DNA from: JAFIEN01 sp051859505
GTDB lineage: Bacteria > Pseudomonadota > Alphaproteobacteria > Rhodobacterales > Rhodobacteraceae
Assembly (NCBI GenBank): GCA_051859505.1
Contig: JBHYFN010000016.1
Span: 1-64,000, forward strand
Direction: 5' to 3'
Length of the DNA: 64,000 nucleotides
Under the pieces are notes generated by a model. It worked only from the letters and a program-made list of their open reading frames with translations. It made no database searches and was not told where the DNA came from. This document shows positions 36,789 to 44,704 of this stretch, piece by piece. A program made the translations under genes and the position numbers. The first letter of the stretch is position 1, and the number at the start of each line of letters is the position of its first letter.

Positions 36789-37241
36789 ATGGCACAGGGC
36801 ACCACGACAGAACTGCGCGCCATGGTGAGGGAGATCCTGAAAGAGGCGCTGGCGGCGAAAGCTGGCCCGACTGCCGCCCCCACTGCCGCCCCGGTTCCGG
36901 CATCGCACGGCGCCCAGACCGTGCGGATCACGACGGATGCCGAGCTTCAGGCCTTCGTGGCGCATCTTGCGCGGCCGGGGGTCATCGAAAGCGTCCGCGA
37001 AGGCAGGCTGCGGTTCACCCTGGCGCCGACGGCCGTTGCCACGGTGGCGGGCCGGCCCGCTCCGGCCCCGGAGCCCGCACAGCCGGCGGCCGTCACGCTT
37101 GAGGGCGTCGTGTCCGAGCGGCGGTTGCAGTCGGTGCCGCGGGGCGGGTCGGTGCTTCTGGCCCCCGGCGCGGTCCTCACACCGCTGGCCCGGGATATGG
37201 TGCGGCGCATGGAAATCACCGTTCGGAGGCATGAGGGATGA
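36789..37241 (+). CDS. Unrecognised microcompartment-locus protein with N-terminal helix resembling an encapsulation peptide
   Basis: Encodes 150 aa. The N-terminus (TELRAMVREILKEALAAK) is an amphipathic helix similar to the C-terminal helix of the aldehyde dehydrogenase, followed by an Ala/Pro-rich linker. The C-terminal ~60 residues (RLQSVPRGGSVLLAPGAVLT, then PLARDMVRRMEITVRR) look like a small folded domain of the sort seen in PduM-like accessory proteins. It may be a core-organising linker between enzymes and shell. Overlaps the BMC-P gene by four bases (ATGA). Confidence 0.6.
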   Translation: MAQGTTTELRAMVREILKEALAAKAGPTAAPTAAPVPASHGAQTVRITTDAELQAFVAHLARPGVIESVREGRLRFTLAPTAVATVAGRPAPAPEPAQPAAVTLEGVVSERRLQSVPRGGSVLLAPGAVLTPLARDMVRRMEITVRRHEG

Positions 37242-37483
37242 TCAAGGCGACGGTCACGGGCCGCATCTGGTCCACCAAGAAGGTTGCCGAAATGCCGGCA
37301 GGGTCGATCCTCGAGGTCAGGGTCGAGGGGTCGGCTGCGACGCTTCTTGCCTTCGACCCGCTGGGCTGCGGCATCGGCGAAACCGTGGTGGTGACGACCG
37401 GATCGGTTGCCGCCTCCTGGTTCCCCGGCAAAAGCCCCCCGATCGACGCGCTGATCATCGGATCGGTGGATGATGCGGAATAA
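37238..37483 (+). CDS. Microcompartment vertex protein, BMC-P (EutN/CcmL family)
   Basis: Encodes 81 aa. MIKATVTGRIWSTKKVAEMP, GCGIGETVVVTTGSVAA and the PIDALIIGSVDD end match the EutN/CcmL pentamer family that caps shell vertices. It is the only pentamer gene seen in the locus. Confidence 0.93.
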   Translation: MIKATVTGRIWSTKKVAEMPAGSILEVRVEGSAATLLAFDPLGCGIGETVVVTTGSVAASWFPGKSPPIDALIIGSVDDAE

Positions 37484-37523
37484 CCCCCAGAAAACGACAA
37501 CCCCTTCATGAAGGAGACCCAGA

Positions 37524-37808
37524 ATGTCCAGTAACGCACTCGGAATGATCGAGACCAAGGGCTATGTCGCCGCGCTTGCGGCGGCGGATGCGATGGTCAA
37601 GGCCGCCAATGTGACCATCACCGGCCGCGAGGAAGTGGGCGACGGCCTTGTCGCTGTCGTCATCTCGGGCGATGTCGGTGCCGTCAAGGCCGCGACCGAG
37701 GCCGGCGCCGAAGTGGCGGGACAGGTCGGAACGCTGGTTTCGGTCCATGTGATCCCGCGCCCGCATGCCGATGTCTCCAAGCATTTCACATCGGCACCCG
37801 GCAAGTGA
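37524..37808 (+). CDS. Microcompartment shell protein, BMC-H hexamer
   Basis: Encodes 94 aa with one canonical BMC domain: ALGMIETKGYVAALAAADAM, VKAANVTITGREEVGDG, and the C-terminal LVSVHVIPRPHADVSKHF. This is the main facet tile. A good AAGGAGA site precedes the start, and two hairpins follow the gene, consistent with high expression. Confidence 0.95.
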   Translation: MSSNALGMIETKGYVAALAAADAMVKAANVTITGREEVGDGLVAVVISGDVGAVKAATEAGAEVAGQVGTLVSVHVIPRPHADVSKHFTSAPGK

Positions 37809-37818
37809 TTTCGCCGTT

Positions 37819-37872
37819 GCGGCCCCCGGGGCCGCGACCGGATGCAGCCGACCCGGGCCGGACAGGCCCGGG
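37819..37872 (+). terminator. Two hairpins after the BMC-H gene
   Basis: GCGGCCCC-c-GGGGCCGC (37819-37835) and CCCGGGCC-ggaca-GGCCCGGG (37852-37872) stand between BMC-H and the last BMC-T gene. They may protect the upstream mRNA or attenuate transcription, setting a BMC-H excess over BMC-T. Confidence 0.6.
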
Positions 37873-37894
37873 CCGAGGCATGAAAGGCTGACCC

Positions 37895-38548
37895 GTGGCA
37901 AGACCTGCCGGAACATCGAAGGGTGAATTGCGCGTCTTCCTGACGCTTGACACCCTGCAACCCCAGTTCGCCGCCTATCTGGGCACCCCGACCCGCGCCC
38001 GAGGCTATCCGCCCTATGCCGGCCAGCATGCGCTGATCATCGAGGTGGCGCCGGGGCTGATGATCGAGCGGGTGATCGACCTTGGCCTGAAGGCCGATCC
38101 CGATCTGGAACCCGGCATCCTGTTCGTCGAACGCCAGTTCGGCATCCTCGAGATCCACGGCAACGACAAGGCCAAGCTGATGCAGGCGGGCGAGGCGATG
38201 CTGTCGGGTCTGGGTCTGGCCGCCGCCGATCAGCTGGCGCCACGGTTGCTTTATGTCGACGTGATCGAGGATGTGGCCGATCAGCACGCGGTCATCATCA
38301 ACCGCAACAGGCAGGCGTCGATGGTCCTGCCCGGGGAATCCCTGCTGATCGTCGAGATGGTCCCGGCGCTTTACGCCGCCATCGCCGCGAACGAGGCCGA
38401 AAAGGTGGCGCCGGGGCTGACCCTTGTGGATGTGCAGATGATCGGCGCCGCCGGTCGGCTTTACATGTCGGGCAGCACCGAAGAGGTCCGCCGCGGTCTG
38501 GACGAGATCGAGAAGGTTCTGGGCGCGATCACCGGCCGCAGCGCCTGA
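37895..38548 (+). CDS. Microcompartment shell protein, BMC-T 2
   Basis: Encodes 217 aa from a GTG start. Two tandem BMC domains are seen (GQHALIIEVAPGLMIERVID...ILFVERQFGILEIHG and MVPALYAAIAANEAEKVAPG...QMIGAAGRLYMSG). Clearly paralogous to the protein at 36186-36785. With BMC-H, BMC-P and the other BMC-T it makes a four-protein shell set, the same size as the mycobacterial RMM set. Confidence 0.9.
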   Translation: MARPAGTSKGELRVFLTLDTLQPQFAAYLGTPTRARGYPPYAGQHALIIEVAPGLMIERVIDLGLKADPDLEPGILFVERQFGILEIHGNDKAKLMQAGEAMLSGLGLAAADQLAPRLLYVDVIEDVADQHAVIINRNRQASMVLPGESLLIVEMVPALYAAIAANEAEKVAPGLTLVDVQMIGAAGRLYMSGSTEEVRRGLDEIEKVLGAITGRSA

Positions 38549-38567
38549 CGCGGCCTGCCCCGTGGGT

Positions 38568-38595
38568 GTCAGGCGTCAGGCGTCAGGCGTCGGGC
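38568..38595. repeat. Tandem GTCAGGC units at the convergent operon junction
   Basis: GTCAGGC occurs three times in a row, then GTCGGGC. The first copy can pair with GCCTGAC at 38543-38549, giving a long-loop hairpin between the convergent operons; the units run into the end of the isochorismatase-fold gene. Confidence 0.5.
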
Positions 38596-39284
38596 AGGTC
38601 CATCAGGGCGCAAAGCTCGTCGCTCGACATCACATGGCAGTAGATCATGTTGATGATCTCAAGCTCCTTGCGATGCAGCTCGTCTGATCCGGCGGCGCAG
38701 CAATCCTCGAGAACCACCACCTGAAAACTCTCGTCGGCGAGGCTTCGGACCGTCGAAGAGACGCATTGGTCGGTGAAGATCCCGGTGCAGATCACGTTGC
38801 GGATCCCCAGATTGTGCAGGATCAGCCGCAGGTTCGTGCCGGTCAGGGCGGAATCGGTGGTCTTGGTGATCTCGATCTCGTCGCCCACCGGCTGCAGCGC
38901 CTCGACGATCTGCGAAGGATGGCCGCGTTTGGGCAGCAGCAGGTTGTTCCATCCGGGCAGCTTCTGCGAAAGCGATCTGTCGCGCCCGTCGTCGGTATGG
39001 CAGGCGATGCGGGCGAAGATGCATTCCATACCGGCCTTGCGCGCCCGTGCCAGCAAGGCGGCGGTCCGGGGGATGACCTGGCCGTGCATCCGGTCGTGAA
39101 AGGGCGTCCAGGCATCAAAGGCAGCCTGCCCGGCGGGCGAAAGCGAGGCGCGGTCGGGCCGCTCGAGATAGGTGTTCTGGATGTCGATCACCAGAAGCGC
39201 GGTCTGCGCGACCGGAAGGTCCGGGTCGTCGGGTTCGGGGGCATCGGCATAATAGATCGACCGATAGGATGTCTTCCAGGACAT
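38583..39284 (-). CDS. Isochorismatase-fold cysteine hydrolase
   Basis: Encodes 233 aa. The catalytic Asp (LLVIDIQNTYLE), Lys (ITKTTDSALTGTNL) and Cys (ICTGIFTDQCVSSTVRSL) of isochorismatase/nicotinamidase-type hydrolases are all present. The substrate is probably an amide such as nicotinamide, a carbamoyl compound or a ureide. As last gene of the dehydratase/kinase operon its role is unclear; cofactor salvage inside or near the shell is speculation. ATG 39284, seven bases after the small-subunit gene. Confidence 0.85.
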   Translation of the reverse strand: MSWKTSYRSIYYADAPEPDDPDLPVAQTALLVIDIQNTYLERPDRASLSPAGQAAFDAWTPFHDRMHGQVIPRTAALLARARKAGMECIFARIACHTDDGRDRSLSQKLPGWNNLLLPKRGHPSQIVEALQPVGDEIEITKTTDSALTGTNLRLILHNLGIRNVICTGIFTDQCVSSTVRSLADESFQVVVLEDCCAAGSDELHRKELEIINMIYCHVMSSDELCALMDLPDA

Positions 39285-39291
39285 GGGCGCC

Positions 39292-39714
39292 TCAATATCT
39301 GAAGGTGAACAGGCCACGGCGTTCATAGGCGGCGGCGGCTTCTTCCACGAAAGCGGCGATGCCGGGCGCGGCATGGAGGCTGCGCAGAAGCTCTGCCCGG
39401 TCCAGCAGATCCTGGCGCGATCTGGCCCGACCCGGCCGCAGCAGCTCGTAAGTGTCCATGATGACATCCTGCGGCACCGACACCAGTTCGGCCGCCCGCT
39501 CGAAATTCTCGGCCAGCGTCGCCCGGCCCGCCGCGCGGGCGATCTGGGCCTGGTTGCGCAAGGCCTCCGGGGTGATGCGCAGATCCTCCATCGTCACCTC
39601 GCCGGCCATCACCGCATCGAGCGTGATCTCGTCCAGCGTCCGCCCGCGCGGGCCGCGCACCTCTTCCGGGCAGGTTTCCGCCAGGGGATAGTCTTCTGTC
39701 CCGAACCGGGTCAT
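39292..39714 (-). CDS. B12-dependent diol dehydratase small subunit (PduE-like)
   Basis: Encodes 140 aa. DYPLAETCPEEVRGPRGRTL, LDEITLDAVMAGEVTMEDLR and ALRNQAQIARAAGR align with PduE/DhaE small subunits. The usual N-terminal targeting helix of compartment PduE is absent; the protein begins directly with the folded part. The start overlaps the stop of the fused large/medium gene by four bases (ATGA). Confidence 0.9.
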   Translation of the reverse strand: MTRFGTEDYPLAETCPEEVRGPRGRTLDEITLDAVMAGEVTMEDLRITPEALRNQAQIARAAGRATLAENFERAAELVSVPQDVIMDTYELLRPGRARSRQDLLDRAELLRSLHAAPGIAAFVEEAAAAYERRGLFTFRY

Positions 39715-41999
39715 CTCCGCTTCTCCTTCCGGGGGTCCGCAAATTCGAGCCGAATTTCCTCGGGCTCGGCGCCGTCCTCGGTGAGGGCGGTCTCGATCGC
39801 ATAGATCAGCGCGACCCGCGCGTGATACCGCGATCCCATCGCCTCGCCCCGGGTCGGCACGACAACGGGTTCGGGCGCCTCCCCCAGCGCATGTGCCGCC
39901 GCATTCCGGCCCAGCGCGGCATAATGCTCAAGCAAGGTGATCGGAGCATTGGAGAAAAGCTCCAGATTGTTGTGCGGCAGGCGGTCGGCGGCATGGATCA
40001 CGGCGGTGCCCTTCGCCTGCAGCCCGATCCCGATGCCCGACCCGGACAGTCGCGCCGCGGTCAGGCCCAGGAAGGATGTGTCGGCGGTGTGCCGCATCCG
40101 CACCACCCGCGCCCGCAGGCCGCGCCCCTCGATCCCCGCCACCAGAACCCGCAGCACCTCGGACAGCTTGTGCCCGGCGGTCGTGCGGAACAGCTTGAGC
40201 CCGAAGGCCGGGCTGATCCCGATCACCACCTCGTCGCGCCCCTCGCCCGGGCCGGCGCGGCCCCCGGGCAGATAGGCGATGGCGCGGGCTTCGCCGCCTT
40301 CCTGTTCCGCCTCGGCCCGCAGCACCGCGGGTTGGTCGAGCACGTCGCGGATCTCGACGATCTCGCGCCGTCTTTCCTCGGTCAGCCGATAGCCCGACCC
40401 CGGCCCGCTGTAGTCGTTGGGATCGTTGATCGCCGACAGGATGCGGCCGTCCCGGATCACGGCAGAGGTCTGGAGGTAATCCCCCGACAGCCGCAGCTTG
40501 ACGACGTTCAGCAGGTTCCCGGCCTCTTCGGCAAAGCCGCGCCGGGCGAGGGCGCGGATGACATCCACCACATCGAGCCCCCGGTCACGGATCGCCTCGC
40601 TGATGGCGGCGGCATCGCCCGGCCTGTAGCTTCGCGTCTCCGCCGACCCCGATGCCGCGATGACACTGGCCTTCATGTCGGCCGTCGGGCGGGCCAGTTC
40701 CAGTTCCTCGAACACCGCCGCGAGGGCCTCGACCGCGCGCTGCCGGATGTCCAGCGCGCGCCCTTCGGCCAGCGGCGTCAACCCGCCGTCGGCCTCGAAA
40801 TCGCGTTGCAGAACAAGGTAGTCCTCCATCTCTTCGCCATTCAGGAGCGAGGGGTTGAACGAATTGTCATAGGCAAGGATCGACCCGAAGCCGGAACAGA
40901 TCAGGTCGGACCCGGCGATCAGATAGGGCAGGATCTTGGCCCCCACCCGGATCTCGCTCTCGGACGAGCGTGCATCGTTGCCCGAGGCGCATTCGAGGTC
41001 CAGCCAGACGGCGATCAGGTTCTCGGCCATGAGTTCCCTGACCCCGCCCGGCACCGTCGCGGTCAGGGGCGCGCCGTCGATGCCGCCGTTCTGGGTGCCC
41101 TGCACGCCCATGCCGCGCTGCAGGCACAGGCAACGCGCCTCGAGATACAGCAGCGTCTTCGATTCGTGGAACCCCATCAGAAGCTCGGCCCCCGCGCCCG
41201 AGGTGCAGCGCATCTTGATCCCGCGCGAGGCATAGGCCGCCGCAAGAAACGCCTTTGACCAGGGCGTGTCGTCGCCATCGGCAAAGCTTTTCTCGGTGCC
41301 ATAGACCGAGACGGTTTCGGCATAGGAGGTGAACCCGGCCATCCCGATCAGAAGCTCCTCGGCCTCTTCGGAGGAACATTGCAGCAGCGTGCCCCAGCGC
41401 CCCACCGCCCCGCCCACGGCGCAGGCCAGCGCATTCGACCAGGCATTGCGCGACACCCGCATCGTCGTCTCGATCTCGTCGAAACCAAAGCCCACCGCGG
41501 TGGCGGCATCGGCGGCCATCTGCAGCGGGTCGTCCTTGGCATTGGTCACATGCGCCTGGTTTCCCGGCGTCTTGCGCGCCCGCATCTTGGAATAGGCGAA
41601 GGCGATCTCGAGCGCGTTGAGCCGCGACACCACATCCGCCAGCTTGGCCGGCGTCAGCCCCCTGGCAAGCCGCACCAGGGTTTCGCGGGGGACGTTCATG
41701 TCCACCAGCATCCGGGCAAGTTCGGCGGAATCGATCGCCATCGCCTCGGCGGCGATCTCGGGGTCAAGGTGGTGGCGCGCGATGAACAGGTCGATCAGGT
41801 CGAAGTCGCGCTCGAGCACGCCGTCCATGCTTTCGATCCGCCCGCCCGCGATGCCGACCCCCGGCTTCGGATCATGCGGGCTCGAGAAGGCGGCAAAGCC
41901 GTTCTCGGCATCCTCGCGGGCGAAATTGTCAAGCCGCAGCGGCCGGGCGTCCCAGTCGGCGAACCGCTGCCACCTGTTCGGTCTTTGCGCCTGGTCCAT
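39711..41999 (-). CDS. B12-dependent diol/glycerol dehydratase, fused large and medium subunits
   Basis: Encodes 762 aa in one frame. Residues 1-~560 match the large subunit (PduC), and ~570-752 the medium subunit (PduD; VIGISPAFGLKLFRTT, LSGSGIGIGLQAKGTAVIHA). All six active-site residues of Klebsiella diol dehydratase are kept at a constant +7 offset: H150, E177, E228, Q303, D342, S369. It turns 1,2-diols into aldehydes using adenosylcobalamin. The short fusion linker has no amphipathic helix like the one at the start of free PduD, so shell targeting is not evident. No reactivase or adenosyltransferase gene is nearby. Ribosome-binding site AAGGAG precedes ATG 41999. Confidence 0.93.
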   Translation of the reverse strand: MDQAQRPNRWQRFADWDARPLRLDNFAREDAENGFAAFSSPHDPKPGVGIAGGRIESMDGVLERDFDLIDLFIARHHLDPEIAAEAMAIDSAELARMLVDMNVPRETLVRLARGLTPAKLADVVSRLNALEIAFAYSKMRARKTPGNQAHVTNAKDDPLQMAADAATAVGFGFDEIETTMRVSRNAWSNALACAVGGAVGRWGTLLQCSSEEAEELLIGMAGFTSYAETVSVYGTEKSFADGDDTPWSKAFLAAAYASRGIKMRCTSGAGAELLMGFHESKTLLYLEARCLCLQRGMGVQGTQNGGIDGAPLTATVPGGVRELMAENLIAVWLDLECASGNDARSSESEIRVGAKILPYLIAGSDLICSGFGSILAYDNSFNPSLLNGEEMEDYLVLQRDFEADGGLTPLAEGRALDIRQRAVEALAAVFEELELARPTADMKASVIAASGSAETRSYRPGDAAAISEAIRDRGLDVVDVIRALARRGFAEEAGNLLNVVKLRLSGDYLQTSAVIRDGRILSAINDPNDYSGPGSGYRLTEERRREIVEIRDVLDQPAVLRAEAEQEGGEARAIAYLPGGRAGPGEGRDEVVIGISPAFGLKLFRTTAGHKLSEVLRVLVAGIEGRGLRARVVRMRHTADTSFLGLTAARLSGSGIGIGLQAKGTAVIHAADRLPHNNLELFSNAPITLLEHYAALGRNAAAHALGEAPEPVVVPTRGEAMGSRYHARVALIYAIETALTEDGAEPEEIRLEFADPRKEKRR

Positions 42000-42030
42000 C
42001 CTGCGTTCTCCTTGGCGCTGGCGGTCGGGG

Positions 42031-43050
42031 TCAGGTCGGCTCAGACTGCTTCCTGCGGGCCAGGAAATCCTGCGCCAGTTCGGCCGTCACCCGCGCGAAA
42101 TCGGGCGCAAGGGCCTGCGGTTCGGGCGCGTCGATATGGCTGCCGATCCAGGCCAGAAGCGCCATCCGGCGCAGCATCACGAAGGTGTCGATCTCGTCCA
42201 CCTCGGCCTGCGACAGCGGCCGGACCGTCCGATACCCTTCGACCCAGGACGCCTTGAGCGCGGCCACCTGCGGATGATCCTCCATGAAGCTGATGCCGGT
42301 CGCGAAATCGTAGAGGAACCAGCCAAAGCCGCAATCGTCGAAGTCGATCAGCCGCGTCGCGCTGCCGTCGATCAGCAGGTTCGCAAGCCGCATGTCGGCA
42401 TGGATCAGGCCATAGCGATCCGGCCCCTTGCCGAAGGCGGTCAGACGGCGGCGGACAAGGGCCTCGGTCTCTTCCAGAACCTGGCGGATGGCCGGGGTCA
42501 TGTTCGGGCCGTCGCGCCAGTCGCCCCAGGTCGGGCTTTCGCCGAAGACCGCGTCCAGATCCCAGGTCAACCGCTCGAACGGCTCGGGCCGGGTCCAGGC
42601 CATCGAGTGAAGATGCGTCCGGGCCGCAATCGCCCCGAGTTCGCGGAACGGCTCGACAAGGTCATGATCCGGGTCGGGGGCGGTGCCCTCGACGAAGTGG
42701 AACATCACCATGTAGCGCGGGTTGGGCAGCCCGGCGGTGATCGCCTTCTGGATCACCTTGCCGTCCCGCCCGGCATAGACGCCGGGCGTGACGATATCCC
42801 CCGAGGCCTGCAGGGCTTCGGACCATGCAAGCTCGCATTCGATCGCCCGACGGCTGTGGTAGTTCTCGCGATGCACCCGCAGGATCGACCGGAAGCCGCC
42901 CGGTGCCGTGACCAGATAGGTGTTGTTCTCGGACACGTTGATCAGCCGGGCCTCGGCCCCGGCCGGCAGATCCCAAAGCCCCAGCGAGTCATTGGCAAGC
43001 CGGTGCAGAAGCTGCAGCAGCTCTTCATAGGGAATGTCGGACGATCCCAT
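42031..43050 (-). CDS. APH-family kinase, probable amino-alcohol kinase
   Basis: Encodes 339 aa. The aminoglycoside-phosphotransferase fold has the catalytic HADMRLANLLID loop (Asp and Asn) and metal-binding LIDFDDCGFG. In the RMM/AAUM locus of mycobacteria an APH-type enzyme phosphorylates (S)-1-amino-2-propanol. Neighbouring SDR, class-III PLP enzyme and shell genes make the same substrate likely here; choline, ethanolamine or homoserine remain alternatives. Confidence 0.85.
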   Translation of the reverse strand: MGSSDIPYEELLQLLHRLANDSLGLWDLPAGAEARLINVSENNTYLVTAPGGFRSILRVHRENYHSRRAIECELAWSEALQASGDIVTPGVYAGRDGKVIQKAITAGLPNPRYMVMFHFVEGTAPDPDHDLVEPFRELGAIAARTHLHSMAWTRPEPFERLTWDLDAVFGESPTWGDWRDGPNMTPAIRQVLEETEALVRRRLTAFGKGPDRYGLIHADMRLANLLIDGSATRLIDFDDCGFGWFLYDFATGISFMEDHPQVAALKASWVEGYRTVRPLSQAEVDEIDTFVMLRRMALLAWIGSHIDAPEPQALAPDFARVTAELAQDFLARRKQSEPT

Positions 43051-43071
43051 GTCGCGCCTCCGTGGCTCGAG

Positions 43072-43851
43072 TCAGATATCCGCGATGGCGGCAAGCGACT
43101 CCGGTATGATCTGGCCGCCGTCCACGACGATCTGCTGGCCGGTGATGTAGCCCGCCTCGTCCGAAGCGAAGAACAGCGCCGCATTGCCGATATCCTCGAC
43201 CGCGCCCAGACGCTTGAGTGGGATCGACGCGGCCATGTCGTCAAGATACTGCTGGCCAAGATCCTGAAGACCCTCGGTATAGATGTTTCCCGGCATCACC
43301 GCGTTGATCGTGGTGTTGTAGCGCGCCAGTTCCATCGCCGCCGTCTTGAGGAACCCCAGTTGCCCGGCCTTCGAGGCGCCGTAATGCGACCATCCCGGAT
43401 AGCCGGTGATCGGCCCGGTGATCGAGGAGGTCAGCACCACCCGGCCCTTGCCGGCCTTCTGGAAATGCGGGATCGCCGCCTTGACCGCCAGAAAGGCCGA
43501 CCGCAGGTTCGTGGCCATCACGCCGTCCCATTCGTCGGGCTCCATGTCCACGATCTTGGTCTGCGGAAAGGCGCCGGCGTTGGCGCAGACGATGTCAAGC
43601 CCGCCCTGCGCCGCGGCAGTGCTGTCGACCATGGCGCGCACGCTGTCCCAGTCAGAGACGTCGCACAGCTCGTAGCGCAGGCTGCCCCCGGCGGCGTTCA
43701 GCTCGTCGCAGGTGCGCTTCAGCGCCTCTTCGCCGCGCGCCGCGATGGTGACCCTGGCGCCCTGCGCCGCAAAGACCCGGGCGATCCCCTTGCCGATCCC
43801 CTTCGAGCCGCCCGTGACGACGACGCTTTTTCCCTTGATGGATGTCAGCAT
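43072..43851 (-). CDS. Short-chain dehydrogenase/reductase, candidate aminoacetone reductase
   Basis: Encodes 259 aa. Classical SDR motifs: cofactor site TGGSKGIGKG, CANAGAF, and catalytic Ser...SHYGASK. An SDR in the RMM/AAUM locus interconverts aminoacetone and 1-amino-2-propanol; the same position in this gene set suggests that role. A 3-ketoacyl-reductase-like function cannot be excluded by sequence alone. Confidence 0.85.
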   Translation of the reverse strand: MLTSIKGKSVVVTGGSKGIGKGIARVFAAQGARVTIAARGEEALKRTCDELNAAGGSLRYELCDVSDWDSVRAMVDSTAAAQGGLDIVCANAGAFPQTKIVDMEPDEWDGVMATNLRSAFLAVKAAIPHFQKAGKGRVVLTSSITGPITGYPGWSHYGASKAGQLGFLKTAAMELARYNTTINAVMPGNIYTEGLQDLGQQYLDDMAASIPLKRLGAVEDIGNAALFFASDEAGYITGQQIVVDGGQIIPESLAAIADI

Positions 43852-43891
43852 TGCATCTCCTCCCTTTTCCGTGGTTGTTGAGCGGCCCGCC

Positions 43892-44704
43892 TCATTCGGC
43901 CAACCCTGCCTGCCCGCCCGGTCGGCGCAGCATCCAGCGCAGCGCGAAGGCCAGCGCGATCAGAAGAAACGAACCGATGACCGAGATCACGCCGAGCGTC
44001 GGCACAAGCGGCGAATACCCCGCGACCATCCGCGCATAGAGCCATTCCGGCAGGGTGGAATCGACGCCCGTGGTGAAAAGCGACAGCGGGAAATTGCCCC
44101 AGCTCAACAGGAACGCGAACAGCCCCGCCGAAATGACGCCCGGCATCAGCAGCGGCAGGGTGATCTCGCGCAGGATGGTGAAGGTCGAGGCCCCCATGTC
44201 GCGCGCCGCCTCTTCGAGGGCCGGGTCGAAACTGTAGGCCCGGATGGCGATGACCAGCGTCGCGATCGGCGCGATCCAGACCAGATGCGCCACGATGGCG
44301 GTTTTCCAGGTGGGGATGATCCCGACCGAGTTGAACCAGATCAGCAGCGCCAGCCCCAGCACGGCCTGCGGAAAGAAGATCGGCAGCAGGATGACCTTCT
44401 GAAACAGCGACCGAAAGCGCCACTGGTAGCGCGCAAAGGCCAGCGCCCCGAAGAAGCCGACCACCATGGATATGACCGTGACGATCACCGCGATCTTGAG
44501 CGAGGTCAGCACGATCTCGCGCACGGTGTCGCTTTGCATGGCGTCGGCATACCAGCGGAAGGAATATTCGCGGATCGGGAAGGTCAGGTACCGCGCGCGC
44601 GAGATCGAGGCAAAGCCCACCGATACAAGCGGCAGGTACAGCATGAAGATGATGAACAGGCCATAGACGAAAAGGACGATGCGCGTGGTCCGGGAAGCGG
44701 GCAT
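43892..44704 (-). CDS. Spermidine/putrescine-type ABC transporter permease 2
   Basis: Encodes 270 aa with six membrane helices and the EAARDMGASTFTILREITLP cytoplasmic loop of BPD_transp_1 permeases (PotC type). Start overlaps the stop of permease 1 (TGATG). Part of the importer that leads the dehydratase/kinase operon. Confidence 0.92.
   Translation of the reverse strand: MPASRTTRIVLFVYGLFIIFMLYLPLVSVGFASISRARYLTFPIREYSFRWYADAMQSDTVREIVLTSLKIAVIVTVISMVVGFFGALAFARYQWRFRSLFQKVILLPIFFPQAVLGLALLIWFNSVGIIPTWKTAIVAHLVWIAPIATLVIAIRAYSFDPALEEAARDMGASTFTILREITLPLLMPGVISAGLFAFLLSWGNFPLSLFTTGVDSTLPEWLYARMVAGYSPLVPTLGVISVIGSFLLIALAFALRWMLRRPGGQAGLAE

Noticed and set aside
34578..37232. An 884-codon minus-strand open frame through the microcompartment operon
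   Set aside because: Antisense to the aldehyde dehydrogenase and shell genes; no domain seen, composition typical of a GC-frame shadow.
39711..42030. Cobalamin riboswitch before the B12 dehydratase genes
   Set aside because: The dehydratase gene starts 31 bases after the kinase gene within an operon, so there is no room for a riboswitch; none is apparent before the operon's first gene either.
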